Shown here: positions 26,543 through 34,386 of the stretch, in pieces
Numbering within the stretch: position 1 is the first letter of the stretch
Layout of the letters: every line of letters starts with the position of its first letter
From: Cytobacillus gottheilii
GTDB taxonomy: Bacteria > Bacillota > Bacilli > Bacillales > Cytobacillaceae
Reading direction: 5' to 3'
NCBI RefSeq assembly: GCF_001636345.1
Contig: NZ_KV440945.1
Span: 3,615,354 to 3,679,353, forward strand
Length of the DNA stretch: 64,000 bases
Made by a program: the position numbers and the translations under genes
The notes under the pieces: generated by a model
Seen by the model: the letters and a program-made list of their open reading frames with translations, nothing else
Databases searched by the model: none
Told to the model about the DNA's origin: nothing

Positions 26543-26587
26543 TAAAAAAACTCGCTATCCTTTTCACAAGAGCGCGAGTTTTTTGAA
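26543..26587. terminator. Terminator hairpin
   Basis: AAAAAACTCGC pairs with GCGAGTTTTTT around a loop of about 20 bases. It lies just beyond the stop of the leftward gene at 26596. Confidence 0.8.
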
Positions 26588-26595
26588 TATGTAAT

Positions 26596-27006
26596 TTAAT
26601 CAATCTGAATAAAATATGGACCGCACTCTGGTTCATGAGTCATCACAAAGGTCCATTTCCCCTTCCAATCCATCACATAAAGGTCGTTATAATCCATGTT
26701 ATCTTGGATGTATGGCAGATCATTGATTAAAAGTGTGTCTGCATTTTCAAGAAGATAAGCATCGTCGTTAAATTGATAAAAGATCGTACATTTAGGCTTT
26801 GTTTGCTGTAAAAATGCAGTTATTGCCTTCTCTTTCTTCAGGCATCTACCTTTATCCCAGCTGCATATATGCCAGAGAAAATCATCTACCCAAATCTCGT
26901 CTTGTTCCTCTTTGGAAAGAGAATTTCCAAAGCGTTCACGCCATGTTCTCCGTAAATAATTCCCCCACTTCGGTATTTCGATTTTCTTCATCCGTTTATC
27001 TCTCAT
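26596..27006 (-). CDS. DUF4275-family protein
   Basis: The roughly 136-residue protein has the DUF4275 features WGNYLRRTWRERFGNSLS, LWHICSWDKGRCLKKEKA and the C-terminal WTFVMTHEPECGPYF. It is soluble, with conserved His and Cys residues. Start choice is uncertain: in-frame ATGs occur at 27030, 27006 and 26991, and the GAGAGG before 27006 is poorly spaced; the family often begins earlier. The function of DUF4275 is unknown. Confidence 0.68.
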   Translation of the reverse strand: MRDKRMKKIEIPKWGNYLRRTWRERFGNSLSKEEQDEIWVDDFLWHICSWDKGRCLKKEKAITAFLQQTKPKCTIFYQFNDDAYLLENADTLLINDLPYIQDNMDYNDLYVMDWKGKWTFVMTHEPECGPYFIQID

Positions 27007-27133
27007 TCTATATCTATTTCCTCTCTGCATTCATTTGAACTAATTTGCAGACAAATATAAAAGCCATCTAAGCAATTAAATATACATTCAAATTAACTAT
27101 ATAATAATGCCCCCAAGACACAAAAGAAAGATT

Positions 27134-27330
27134 TCAAGGAAAATCAAAAAATTCTATATTTAAAGGAGAAACCCCTGTATATTCCTTAAATTCCACCGAA
27201 AATTGAGTGCTGTCATTATATCCACTTCCAGTGCAATATCTGTTAATGAGAGTTTTTTTAGCTGAAAGCCGATTCTTATACCTTATCTCTAGATCATATT
27301 CATAATGCATTAAAAATTTAATTGTTGTAA
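27134..27330 (-). pseudogene. Remnant of an AraC-family regulator (C-terminal HTH), frameshifted
   Basis: Read leftwards, this stretch encodes QLKKLSLTDIALEV in one frame and GYNDSTQFSVEFKEYTGVSP in the next. Together they are the second HTH of an AraC-type regulator. Loss of a single G in the conserved EVGY motif separates the halves. The end reads LNIEFFDFP then stop. The N-terminal domain and first HTH are gone. It abuts the transporter gene at 27392, which it may once have regulated. Confidence 0.7.
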
Positions 27331-27391
27331 ATTAATACAGAGCGGTACGTTGTGCACATCTGCCCTTATTCTGTTAAAGGGGAATCATAAA

Positions 27392-28351
27392 ATGAATTTC
27401 ATAGAAAAGTTTCAAACATTTATCATATTAATTGCTGTTGGAATTGGCCTTTTATTAGGGCAGTTTTCTGTCTTTGAAAACCATGCAGAAAGGTTCATTC
27501 TGCCCTTTCTGCTGTTTATGTTATTTGGACTCTTTTTAACGATTCCATTAAAAGGGCTAAAGAACGCTTTTAGGAATATAAAGTTTCTGAGTACGGATGT
27601 TATCTTAAATTTTGTCTGGACTCCGCTTTTAGCATGGGGATTAGGAGCGGTTTTCTTATGGGAGCACCCAGCTCTTTGGCTCGGTTTTATCTTGCTATTA
27701 GTGACTCCTTGTACAGATTGGTATTTGATTTTCACTTCCATTGCCAGAGGCAACATCTCACTTTCAACCTCTGTCCTGCCTGTTAATTTAATTTTACAGG
27801 TTGTATTGCTGCCAATCTATTTACTCATCTTCGCTGGAACAATGGAAACTGTTGAAATGGCAGCCATTCTAGAAAGTGTCGTATTGGTCTTGCTGATTCC
27901 CTTTATCCTGGCATGTCTTACCCGCTATTTCTTTCGGACGCAAAATGAAAGATTAGAAAAAATAATCATTCCATTCTTTGCCTCCACCCAAATTTTGTTT
28001 TTATGTCTAGCGATTGTAGCCATGTTTGCATCACAAGGATCTTACCTCTTAAAAAATATAGAAGTCATTTGGATTATGCTCATCCCGCTTGCGATTTTTT
28101 ATATCATCAATTTTATAGCGGCGCAGGCAACTGGAAAAGTCTTTCGATATAGTTATGAAGATACGGTAAGCTTAAGCATGACGATCATTGCACGGAATTC
28201 ACCTGTTGCACTCGCGATTGTTCTTACGGCATTTCCCGACCAGCCTTTAATTGCTCTTGCACTTATTATCGGTCCATTGATTGAATTGCCTGTCTTGGCC
28301 ATTGTGGCTCAAGTATTGTTGAAGATGAAAAGGAGTAAAGGCATGAATTGA
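27392..28351 (+). CDS. Bile acid:sodium symporter/arsenic-resistance-family transporter
   Basis: The 319-residue protein has ten predicted membrane segments and the BASS/ACR3-like features LLLVTPCTDWYLIFTSIARGN and TIIARNSPVALAIVLTAFP. The pattern is that of proteins annotated as arsenic resistance (ACR3-like) or bile acid:sodium symporters, but no ars genes are near, so substrate assignment is weak. I start at ATG 27392 behind AAAGGGG; the longer frame begins without a ribosome site. A remnant AraC regulator lies directly upstream. Confidence 0.75.
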   Translation: MNFIEKFQTFIILIAVGIGLLLGQFSVFENHAERFILPFLLFMLFGLFLTIPLKGLKNAFRNIKFLSTDVILNFVWTPLLAWGLGAVFLWEHPALWLGFILLLVTPCTDWYLIFTSIARGNISLSTSVLPVNLILQVVLLPIYLLIFAGTMETVEMAAILESVVLVLLIPFILACLTRYFFRTQNERLEKIIIPFFASTQILFLCLAIVAMFASQGSYLLKNIEVIWIMLIPLAIFYIINFIAAQATGKVFRYSYEDTVSLSMTIIARNSPVALAIVLTAFPDQPLIALALIIGPLIELPVLAIVAQVLLKMKRSKGMN

Positions 28352-28397
28352 TGGTTTGGGTTAGTACTAATTCCATCCTAAGAAATAATTTATATAT

Positions 28398-28430
28398 AAA
28401 AAGGATGACTGTGTTAGTCATCCTTTTTCG
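28398..28430. terminator. Perfect bidirectional terminator
   Basis: AAAAAGGATGACT-N5-AGTCATCCTTTTT lies between convergent genes ending at 28351 (+) and 28432 (-). Confidence 0.92.
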
Positions 28431-28431
28431 A

Positions 28432-28725
28432 TCAATTTAATTTCTCACCTTGATAAACATTTACTGCAAGTGGAGCAGCCAGTAATTCTTTAGCAGCTGT
28501 GCTGAATTTTTGGAAGTGGCTGCTGGTATTATGGTTTTGAACAGCCTCCATGTCTTTCCAGTTTTCCACCATGATAAAGCTGTTAGCCTCTTTTGGATCC
28601 TGGAATAAGTCGTAGTATTCATTGCCCTCTTCGGCACGGCTTCCTTCCAAGACTGCCTCTACTTCTTGAAGGAATTCTTCCCTTTTCTCTTCTTTCACTG
28701 TCATTCTAGCATGAATAATAATCAT
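28432..28725 (-). CDS. Antibiotic biosynthesis monooxygenase-domain protein (YgiN-like)
   Basis: The 97-residue ABM-fold protein begins MIIIHARMTVKEEKREEFLQ, with YYDLFQDPKEANSFIMVENWKD in the centre and HFQKF near the end. The fold makes small dimers that oxidise quinols or aromatic compounds. I start at ATG 28725 behind AAGGAGG; the longer frame overlaps the preceding gene. It follows the nitroreductase by 13 bp and is the last gene of the MarR operon, suggesting a role in quinone or aromatic stress. Confidence 0.82.
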   Translation of the reverse strand: MIIIHARMTVKEEKREEFLQEVEAVLEGSRAEEGNEYYDLFQDPKEANSFIMVENWKDMEAVQNHNTSSHFQKFSTAAKELLAAPLAVNVYQGEKLN

Positions 28726-28738
28726 TGTTTTTTCCTCC

Positions 28739-29383
28739 TTATTTCCATTCTGCAACTTGTTCAACCGGCATGCGGTAGGATTGGTAGCCTGCATCTGCTG
28801 CTTTTCCAATAGATAGCAGCATGACTGGAACATACCGGTCTTTATCTAAATCAAATGCTTCTCCAATTTGATCCTTCTCATATCCGCCAATCGGACATGT
28901 GTCATATCCAAATGCCTTTGCAGTCAGCATGATTCCCATGGATACTAAACCACTATCTATTAAGATGGTTTCCTTATTCGCCTGCGGAGTAATCCCAGAA
29001 AGCAACCCGCGGATGGAAGGTACTTGCTTATCCTTTACATCTTGAGGCATTAACCCAAGCTCGACTGCCTTTCCGTAAATTTCCTCCAAGTAGTCAAGAT
29101 TATTCAGATCAGCAAAAACAGCTATGACAGCAGAGGAAGTTTTCACTTGCTGCTGATTAAATTTGGCAAGCGGAGCAAGCTTTGCTTTTGCTTCAGGACT
29201 TTCAATCACAACAAAACGCCAAGGCTGCAGGTTAACTGAAGATGGCGCCTTCGTAGCTGCTGCGAGAATCTCAGACATTTCTTCTTTACTGATTTTTACT
29301 TTTTCATCATATGTGCGTATAGAACGGCGATCCTGCATGATCTCCAGAAAAGCTTCTTTATTATATTTAGACATTTGGCTCAT
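28739..29383 (-). CDS. Nitroreductase-family FMN oxidoreductase
   Basis: The 214-residue protein has RRSIRTYDEKVKISKEEM (FMN phosphate binding), APSSVNLQPWRFVVIES and GYDTCPIGGYEKDQIGEAF, all standard in NfnB/YodC-type nitroreductases. These reduce nitro-aromatics and quinones with NAD(P)H. I use ATG 29383 after GGAGG; it overlaps the end of the MarR gene by 17 bp, indicating coupled translation. The order marR, nitroreductase, ABM protein resembles the quinone/diamide-responsive MhqR and YodB systems, although the regulator here is MarR type. Confidence 0.85.
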   Translation of the reverse strand: MSQMSKYNKEAFLEIMQDRRSIRTYDEKVKISKEEMSEILAAATKAPSSVNLQPWRFVVIESPEAKAKLAPLAKFNQQQVKTSSAVIAVFADLNNLDYLEEIYGKAVELGLMPQDVKDKQVPSIRGLLSGITPQANKETILIDSGLVSMGIMLTAKAFGYDTCPIGGYEKDQIGEAFDLDKDRYVPVMLLSIGKAADAGYQSYRMPVEQVAEWK

Positions 29384-29834
29384 GATTTTCTCCTCCAAGT
29401 TGTTTCTTTGTAACAAGGGACACATTTTCACTCACTTTACTCAGCATCTGCAGAAATTGTTCTAGCTCTGCGTCTGAAAAGCCGGCAAGAGTTTCGTCTA
29501 CAAATTGACTCTTTTCGTGAAAAGATTGCTGTATGTGTCTCTTCGCTTCTTCCTCCAGCTTTACCCATGTAGCTCGCTGATCATTTGCTTTTTTGTAGCG
29601 TACAATCGTACCTGCAGCCTCAAGCTGCTTCAAGTGGCGGGTAACAGCGGCAGCATCGATATTCACTTCGCCTTGCAGTGCGGATTGAGTCACTTCCTCA
29701 TGCTGCAGCAAATAATGAAGAATCTCTATTCGAGATGGACTGGCTCCTAAGCAAGACTCGAACTTTGAACAGAGCTCCTTATTCACAGCCTGCAGCTGCA
29801 GGAAAATCTGCAATCGGACAGAACAAGCATTCAC
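29367..29834 (-). CDS. MarR-family transcriptional regulator
   Basis: The 155-residue protein has the MarR winged helix: LGASPSRIEILHYLLQHEEVTQSALQGEV, NIDAAAVTRHLKQLEAAGTIVRYK (recognition) and DQRATWVKLEEEAK (wing). One Cys occurs near the N-terminus (about residue 4) and another at residue 22-28, so thiol-based sensing is possible. Upstream are two exact TTGATACGTCAA boxes. It leads an operon with the nitroreductase and ABM gene and very likely represses it. Confidence 0.85.
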   Translation of the reverse strand: MNACSVRLQIFLQLQAVNKELCSKFESCLGASPSRIEILHYLLQHEEVTQSALQGEVNIDAAAVTRHLKQLEAAGTIVRYKKANDQRATWVKLEEEAKRHIQQSFHEKSQFVDETLAGFSDAELEQFLQMLSKVSENVSLVTKKQLGGENHEPNV

Positions 29835-29857
29835 AGGCAGAACTCCTTTCTATATAA

Positions 29858-29884
29858 TTGATACGTCAATGTTTGATACGTCAA
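29858..29884 (-). promoter_or_regulatory. Tandem MarR operators TTGATACGTCAA
   Basis: Two identical 12-bp near-palindromes occur at 29858-29869 and 29873-29884, with starts 15 bp apart, 24 bp upstream of the MarR gene. Each has TTGA/TCAA arms, typical of MarR-family sites. Confidence 0.75.
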
Positions 29885-29989
29885 TAATACAGTGCTGTTA
29901 TTTAACTGTCAAACAAAGAGCACACCAGAAACAAATCTAACACGCATTTTGATTAAGCAGGGTATGTCTTCAAACAATAACACCTGCAT

Positions 29990-30030
29990 AAAAAAAGAGA
30001 TTATGTAACTCACACAAAATCTCTCTTATA
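29990..30030. terminator. Terminator hairpin
   Basis: AAAGAGATTNTGT pairs with ACANAATCTCTCTT; it lies downstream of the leftward gene ending at 30060, with an A-run on its left. Confidence 0.7.
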
Positions 30031-30059
30031 CTCATAAAATTCTTTGTCAGATTGCCTTT

Positions 30060-30530
30060 TCACCTTATAGCAGACGTAGTTTTATAGTCAGCCTCTGCCT
30101 CTTTTTTCACCTTCTCACAAAACTTCACTACAACTCGATCGCCTGCAAAAAATAAAAATAGTTTGAGGAACGCTTTTAGCGGCTTATTTCTGGTAGTGTA
30201 TGTAAACTGTGTTTTCTGATCGTTGATTTTTCTTAATTCATACTTTGCGGTAATTTCGAACATTTTTGCTAACGTGAAACCAACTTTCAGGTTTTTCTCG
30301 TCGGGAGTATTGAGGTATTCTAAAGTTTCAATATCGTATTCTTCTATTCTTTTGCCTTCTTTATATTTTTGGCGATAAATACTTCCTACCTTTTCTTCTG
30401 TCACTTTAACGGGTTTATTCTCGAGGACTCCCGGCATAATCCTCTGCATGTTCTCAACCGGCCCGTCTAAAAAGCTCCATACATAATCGATTGGTGCATC
30501 TATTTCAATGGTCTTTGTCCATTCTTTCAA
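30060..30530 (-). CDS. SRPBCC-family protein
   Basis: The 156-residue product starts MKEWTKTIEIDAPIDYVWSFLDGP, the classic SRPBCC opening, then has VGSIYRQKYKEGKRIEEYDIETLEY and a C-terminal helix KFCEKVKKEAEADYK. It resembles the protein at 24192 in length and layout but is clearly diverged. Ligand-binding cavity proteins of this type have many roles; none can be chosen here. Confidence 0.75.
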   Translation of the reverse strand: MKEWTKTIEIDAPIDYVWSFLDGPVENMQRIMPGVLENKPVKVTEEKVGSIYRQKYKEGKRIEEYDIETLEYLNTPDEKNLKVGFTLAKMFEITAKYELRKINDQKTQFTYTTRNKPLKAFLKLFLFFAGDRVVVKFCEKVKKEAEADYKTTSAIR

Positions 30531-30602
30531 CGTAATTCACCTCGGATTTTATAGGTTTTTGTGAATCATCTACATCTCTATATCCTTTTTAAACGTTCTT
30601 AG

Positions 30603-30986
30603 TTAGAAACCATTTCTGATAAAATCAATCTGTTCCATAATGATCTCACTATTATAGAGAATAGGGACAGAGATCACTAGATATATAAGGGTTAAAATAT
30701 GTTGCTTAGTCTTTTTTAAATACACCCACTCCAAGACCATTTGAAAACCAAAAGAGGTTATAAAGAAGCTAATTAAATACCATTTAATATTTAATTCCAT
30801 TTGAAGTATAAACAGCAGCACACTCAGATGGACAACTAAAAGAATGCCCCGTCCCCATTGATCTATCTTTTTACCAGCTGTTTCAGAAAGGCTTTTCCTC
30901 TTAATTCCGAATACCTTAACCAGTACTCTTTCAAGTGCAAAAAACACTACAGAAAAGAATAAGAAGAAGATAAAATAATTCATCAC
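30603..30986 (-). CDS. DUF4181 membrane protein
   Basis: The 127-residue protein has four hydrophobic segments and the DUF4181 motif KVFGIKRKSLSETAGKKIDQWGRGI after the first, followed by FFITSFGFQMVLEWVYLKKTKQHI. The family is common in Bacillus and uncharacterised. It lies upstream of, and in the same direction as, the SRPBCC gene with a gap of about 70 bp. Confidence 0.78.
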   Translation of the reverse strand: MMNYFIFFLFFSVVFFALERVLVKVFGIKRKSLSETAGKKIDQWGRGILLVVHLSVLLFILQMELNIKWYLISFFITSFGFQMVLEWVYLKKTKQHILTLIYLVISVPILYNSEIIMEQIDFIRNGF

Positions 30987-31407
30987 AACTTTCCCCCATT
31001 CACCTATATTTTATATTTATCTACTGTACTTACTCATGTTTAAACAGTACTAACCTGCATTTTTCACATCTAACAGCGTGGATTTTTTTTCATCTTAGAA
31101 ATGCACCTTTACTTAATGCTTCATGATCATCATCAGCAAAAATGGACTCTGGAGAATCTGACCAGCTAATTCGGCGAGTTAAAAAAATATATCCGTGCTT
31201 CACATTATTATTGCACCTGAGGGCATTGTGTCACATCAATCATGTAAATATAAACCACCTTTTCCATTTCCTTATATTTAAATTCTATGTGACTTATGAA
31301 GTAACCTGCCCTTTTATAAAATTAAAAAGCTGCCAAACGAGGCAGCTTAGGTTAAATGTGACAAGATTTAATTGGGACAGACCTAAATCCAATATCTCGT
31401 TTAATCA
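30987..31407. other. Intergenic region containing one terminator
   Basis: No supported gene is seen in these 421 bp. A rightward ATG frame at 31142-31420 runs through the terminator and into the TrmB gene, and has no ribosome site or family motif. The hairpin AAAAGCTGCC-N6-GGCAGCTT at 31322-31352 probably ends the leftward TrmB transcript. Confidence 0.55.
31322..31352 (-). terminator. Terminator of the TrmB gene
   Basis: AAGCTGCC-N6-GGCAGCTT lies 56 bp beyond the TrmB stop, with an A-run on its left that becomes U in the leftward RNA. Confidence 0.75.
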
Positions 31408-32238
31408 TTATTTTATATAATGTTTTTTAAAGTCTGGATGCATGGAAAACTTGTGGCGTAAATGGATAAGGTTATCTCCAAAGCTTTCTTCTAATAGACC
31501 TCTGTGCTTCTCCATTATTTCCATGAGATACAAATCATGAATGATAAACTCTGTAATTGGCATCACCAAACCGACATGTCTTGTCCATGCTGCACGGCTA
31601 TCTTTTCCCAAAGAAACAATTCCTGCTACGACTTCTGTATCATCTGAGCTAATAACGATCCATCGCCCGCCATACTCTTCAGTAATCTCATCTCCCATAT
31701 AGTGATGGTACACATAAGCAAAATCAGACGTGATTTCACCATAAGAGATGATGATTATATCCACACCCTTTTTGGCTGCCTGCCTTAGTTCATGCTCCAA
31801 CGCCTCGTACTCCTCATCCCATACCTCTAAAAGAATTCTCTTTTTGGCAGAGCATATACACTCTTTTACCTTATCAAGGATTTCACTGCTTCCTGTGATA
31901 TTCCAGATATTTTCCCGGTCATTAGCAGAACGTTCAAACTCTGCTAATGATTTTTCGGCCAGTTCAAAATTCTCTTCCGCTTCCCTGCGGCGATTTTTAA
32001 TTAACTCCTTAGCAGGAACAGGGGTATATTGCGGCGTGCTTCCAGGACTTACTAAAATATCTCCGCGTAAAGCGAGACTGTCCAGAACTTCATAAATTCT
32101 CGACCGAGGTACACCAGAGTTTTTCGCTACGGCATATCCTGTTAATGGAGATTCCTCCAATAAGGTTAGATATGCTTTCGCTTCATATTCCGTAAAATGC
32201 AGATTTTTTAATGTTTCATAAATAATTTCTTTCATCAC
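31408..32238 (-). CDS. TrmB-family transcriptional regulator
   Basis: The 276-residue protein has an N-terminal TrmB winged helix (LKNLHFTEYEAKAYLTLLEESPLTGYAVAKNSGVPRSRIYEVLDSL), a coiled linker (residues 75-105, KNRRREAEENFELAEKSLAEFE) and a PLD-like effector domain (ICSAKKRILLEVWDEEYEALE). The start is GTG 32238 or the adjacent ATG, both behind GAGGG. It is divergent from a LysE-type exporter, and near-identical 21-bp sites lie at both promoters. It therefore probably controls that exporter and itself; the ligand is unknown. Confidence 0.85.
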   Translation of the reverse strand: MMKEIIYETLKNLHFTEYEAKAYLTLLEESPLTGYAVAKNSGVPRSRIYEVLDSLALRGDILVSPGSTPQYTPVPAKELIKNRRREAEENFELAEKSLAEFERSANDRENIWNITGSSEILDKVKECICSAKKRILLEVWDEEYEALEHELRQAAKKGVDIIIISYGEITSDFAYVYHHYMGDEITEEYGGRWIVISSDDTEVVAGIVSLGKDSRAAWTRHVGLVMPITEFIIHDLYLMEIMEKHRGLLEESFGDNLIHLRHKFSMHPDFKKHYIK

Positions 32239-32255
32239 TTGTTCACCCTCAGTAT

Positions 32256-32276
32256 TAGTCGCTACTATAGTAACTA
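32256..32276 (-). promoter_or_regulatory. TrmB operator at the trmB promoter
   Basis: In leftward orientation the site reads TAGTTAC, TATAGTAG, CGACTA. It matches the site at 32333-32353 at 16 of 21 positions and lies 18 bp upstream of the TrmB start. Confidence 0.65.
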
Positions 32277-32294
32277 TTATTTTATCAAAACGTA

Positions 32295-32353
32295 TTGATC
32301 ATTTCCAAATCCTTCTGCTATACTCATAAAAGTAGTTACCTTGGTAGTCACTA
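32295..32353 (+). promoter_or_regulatory. LysE promoter and TrmB operator
   Basis: TTGATC (32295-32300), an 18-bp spacer and TATACT (32319-32324) place the start of transcription near 32331. The 21-bp site TAGTTAC, CTTGGTAG, TCACTA follows directly at 32333-32353, where a bound repressor would block elongation. Confidence 0.68.
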
Positions 32354-32371
32354 ATTAAAAGGAGGGAAAAC

Positions 32372-33004
32372 ATGATGGATAGTTTACTTACATACATATC
32401 GATTGCTGCAATGATGGTCATTATTCCAGGTGCAGATACGATGCTTCTGGTGAAAAACACACTAAGCTACGGCACAAAAGCTGGACGATATACGGTCCTC
32501 GGAATGGTTACTGGACTCTCCTTTTGGACGCTAATCGCGATTCTTGGATTATCTGTTGTCATTGCACAGTCTGTTATACTCTTTAATACAATCAAGTATT
32601 TGGGAGCTGCTTATTTAATTTATTTGGGAATCAGAAGCTTCTTTGCTAAAAGTGTGTTTTCTCTAGAGGAAATGAAAGAACAAGCCAATTCACCTGTGAA
32701 TTCTTCAAAGACCCACAATAAAGAATCCTTTATGCAAGCATTACTGAGTAATGTGCTCAATCCAAAAACCGTACTGGTTTATATAACAATTATGCCTCAA
32801 TTTATTGATTTAAACGGACACATTAATCAGCAATTAATCCTGTTAGCATCCATTCTTACCTTACTTGCCGTTTTATGGTTTCTAACCCTTGTCTATGTGA
32901 TTGATTACGCCAAAAAATGGCTGAATAATTCTAAATTCCAAAAAGCATTCCAAAAATCAACAGGCATCATTTTAGTTGGATTTGGTGTTAAGACAGGGAT
33001 TTAA
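32372..33004 (+). CDS. LysE-family amino-acid/metabolite exporter
   Basis: The 210-residue membrane protein has six hydrophobic segments and the LysE/RhtB opening MMVIIPGADTMLLVKNTLSYGTKAGRYTVLG, followed by LLSNVLNPKTVLVYITIMPQF, both diagnostic. Members export basic amino acids, homoserine, threonine or related compounds. GGAGGG precedes tandem ATGs at 32372. It is divergent from and probably controlled by the TrmB regulator. A terminator overlaps its end. Confidence 0.85.
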   Translation: MMDSLLTYISIAAMMVIIPGADTMLLVKNTLSYGTKAGRYTVLGMVTGLSFWTLIAILGLSVVIAQSVILFNTIKYLGAAYLIYLGIRSFFAKSVFSLEEMKEQANSPVNSSKTHNKESFMQALLSNVLNPKTVLVYITIMPQFIDLNGHINQQLILLASILTLLAVLWFLTLVYVIDYAKKWLNNSKFQKAFQKSTGIILVGFGVKTGI

Positions 33005-33037
33005 AAAAGCTGCCTCAAGTTAGGCAGCTTTTTTCTG
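33003..33037. terminator. Bidirectional terminator
   Basis: AAAAAAGCTGCCT-N8-AGGCAGCTTTTTT starts at the LysE stop codon and also faces the leftward gene ending at 33052. Confidence 0.9.
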
Positions 33038-33051
33038 CAATATCGAATAAC

Positions 33052-33495
33052 TTAAAACGCTGGCGGAGTGACAGAAAAAAGAATCGAAGCATGCTCCTCG
33101 AAATGATTTTCCCATTTATGCTTCATATATGCTGGAATTTTGACACTATCTCCGGTGTCTAAAATATACTCCTGATCGTTTAGGTACACTTTAATTTTCC
33201 CCTGCAAGACATATGCTACTTCTTCTCCTTTATGTTCAAGAAGCTTTTCAGAAGAGGATGAGTTAGGGGGAACATTCATAATTGCTGTTGCCAATGTTCC
33301 TGTAAAATCTGGAGAAAGCAATTCATACGAAAGATTTTCAACCACCATTTGCTTACGCTCATTGTGCCGAACGATTAACTCTTCGGTATTAGATTCTTCT
33401 AATAAAAAACTAAAGGTGGGAACATTAAGGGCTTTCGCCAACACCTTCAGTGTCTGAATAGATGGATTCGCCAAACCCTCAAATGATTCAGCTCT
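33052..33495 (-). pseudogene. N-terminally truncated XRE-cupin regulator
   Basis: The frame encodes the last part of an XRE helix-turn-helix domain (GLANPSIQTLKVLAKALNVPTFSFL) and a complete cupin domain with KGEEVAYVLQGKIKVYL and DTGDSVKIPAYMKHKWEN. A TAA at 33496-33498 closes the frame seven codons upstream of the listed TTG, and the first 40 or so residues of the HTH, including the recognition helix, are missing. The protein may still be made from TTG 33474 as a ligand-binding cupin but cannot bind DNA normally. A decayed regulator is the simplest reading. Confidence 0.72.
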
Positions 33496-33605
33496 TTATG
33501 GTTGTATGAACTTGGAATTATATTAGAAATATTATGGAGAATTTCTAGAATTTATATCTAAAAAAATTCCACCCCAACAGCGGAATTTAACTTAGCTGCT
33601 GTATA

Positions 33606-34070
33606 TTATTTATCTATAACAGGCACCCAAAGCTCATTACTAGGTTGACGTTCTGGCGGATAATAACACTCAATGCAAGGCACATTAGCCAGTTCGTAGC
33701 CAGAGCTTGGAACCCATTCTGTATATAATCCCTTCCATGCAGTGGTTATGTCAGGAAAAACTGCCCAAGTTCGATGTGAAATAATTAGGGATTCCATATC
33801 ACTTGGCACTTCACCATCGTATCTTACACCCATAAAGTATGAAAACTCATCATCTAGAATGACAGCCTCTTTTCCACAAACCCCCAACAGACCTTCTAGC
33901 TTACATTTAGGTTTTTCCCACGACAGATTCACCAATTTCCGTACAAAGCCATCCTTTGTTGCCGTATTCCAAATCGCTGGAATTGCTTGAAACGCTTTGC
34001 TTGTTTGAACCTGCGTTCCTCTGCCAATCAATTTTATATGTAAATCCAAATGTTCTATTCGATACTCCAT
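33606..34070 (-). CDS. GyrI-like effector-binding domain protein
   Basis: The 154-residue product starts MEYRIEHLDLHIKLIGRGTQVQ and has MGVRYDGEVPSDMESLIISHRTWAVFP and the C-terminal IECYYPPERQPSNELWVPVI, typical of AraC effector-binding (GyrI-like) domains that stand alone. It is distantly related to the protein at 4097. Such proteins bind or hydrolyse small toxic compounds. There is no neighbouring regulator of the same type. Confidence 0.75.
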   Translation of the reverse strand: MEYRIEHLDLHIKLIGRGTQVQTSKAFQAIPAIWNTATKDGFVRKLVNLSWEKPKCKLEGLLGVCGKEAVILDDEFSYFMGVRYDGEVPSDMESLIISHRTWAVFPDITTAWKGLYTEWVPSSGYELANVPCIECYYPPERQPSNELWVPVIDK

Positions 34071-34386
34071 TTCATTACCTCTCTTTTATTGAATTTTGAA
34101 GAGCACCTATTTTAACTGATCAATTCTGAATATAGTCATTTAATGTTTCTCTTAAAATCCTTCATATTCCTTCTCTCATTGTACGATTCCATGACTATTC
34201 CAGAACTCTATTTTTTCAGGCAGTACTTAACCGTCCATGTCATGTTCTCATCTTTTGAGAAACCAGCTAGTTTTCTTATTAAACAAACCAGTGGTTATAA
34301 AGTCTTTTGACAATTATACCTCATGGGGGTATTATAAATAAAATAGCTTTTAGCTGACTTAAAAATGCTTGAATGGAGGAATTCAG
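34071..34386. other. Intergenic region with the YdhK promoter
   Basis: These 316 bp between divergent genes contain no ORF with support. The right-hand part holds a sigma-A promoter with a CsoR-like operator at 34307-34335. Confidence 0.6.
34307..34335 (+). promoter_or_regulatory. Promoter with CsoR-like copper operator
   Basis: TTGACA (34307-34312), a 17-bp spacer and TATTAT (34330-34335) enclose ATACC-TCATG-GGGGTAT (34316-34332). The G-rich half and TACC/GGTA arms match CsoR-type operators of copper-responsive genes. It lies about 50 bp upstream of the YdhK-like gene. Confidence 0.68.

Noticed and set aside
31142..31420. 92-codon rightward ORF
   Set aside because: No ribosome site, passes through a terminator and overlaps the TrmB gene on the other strand; no family motif.
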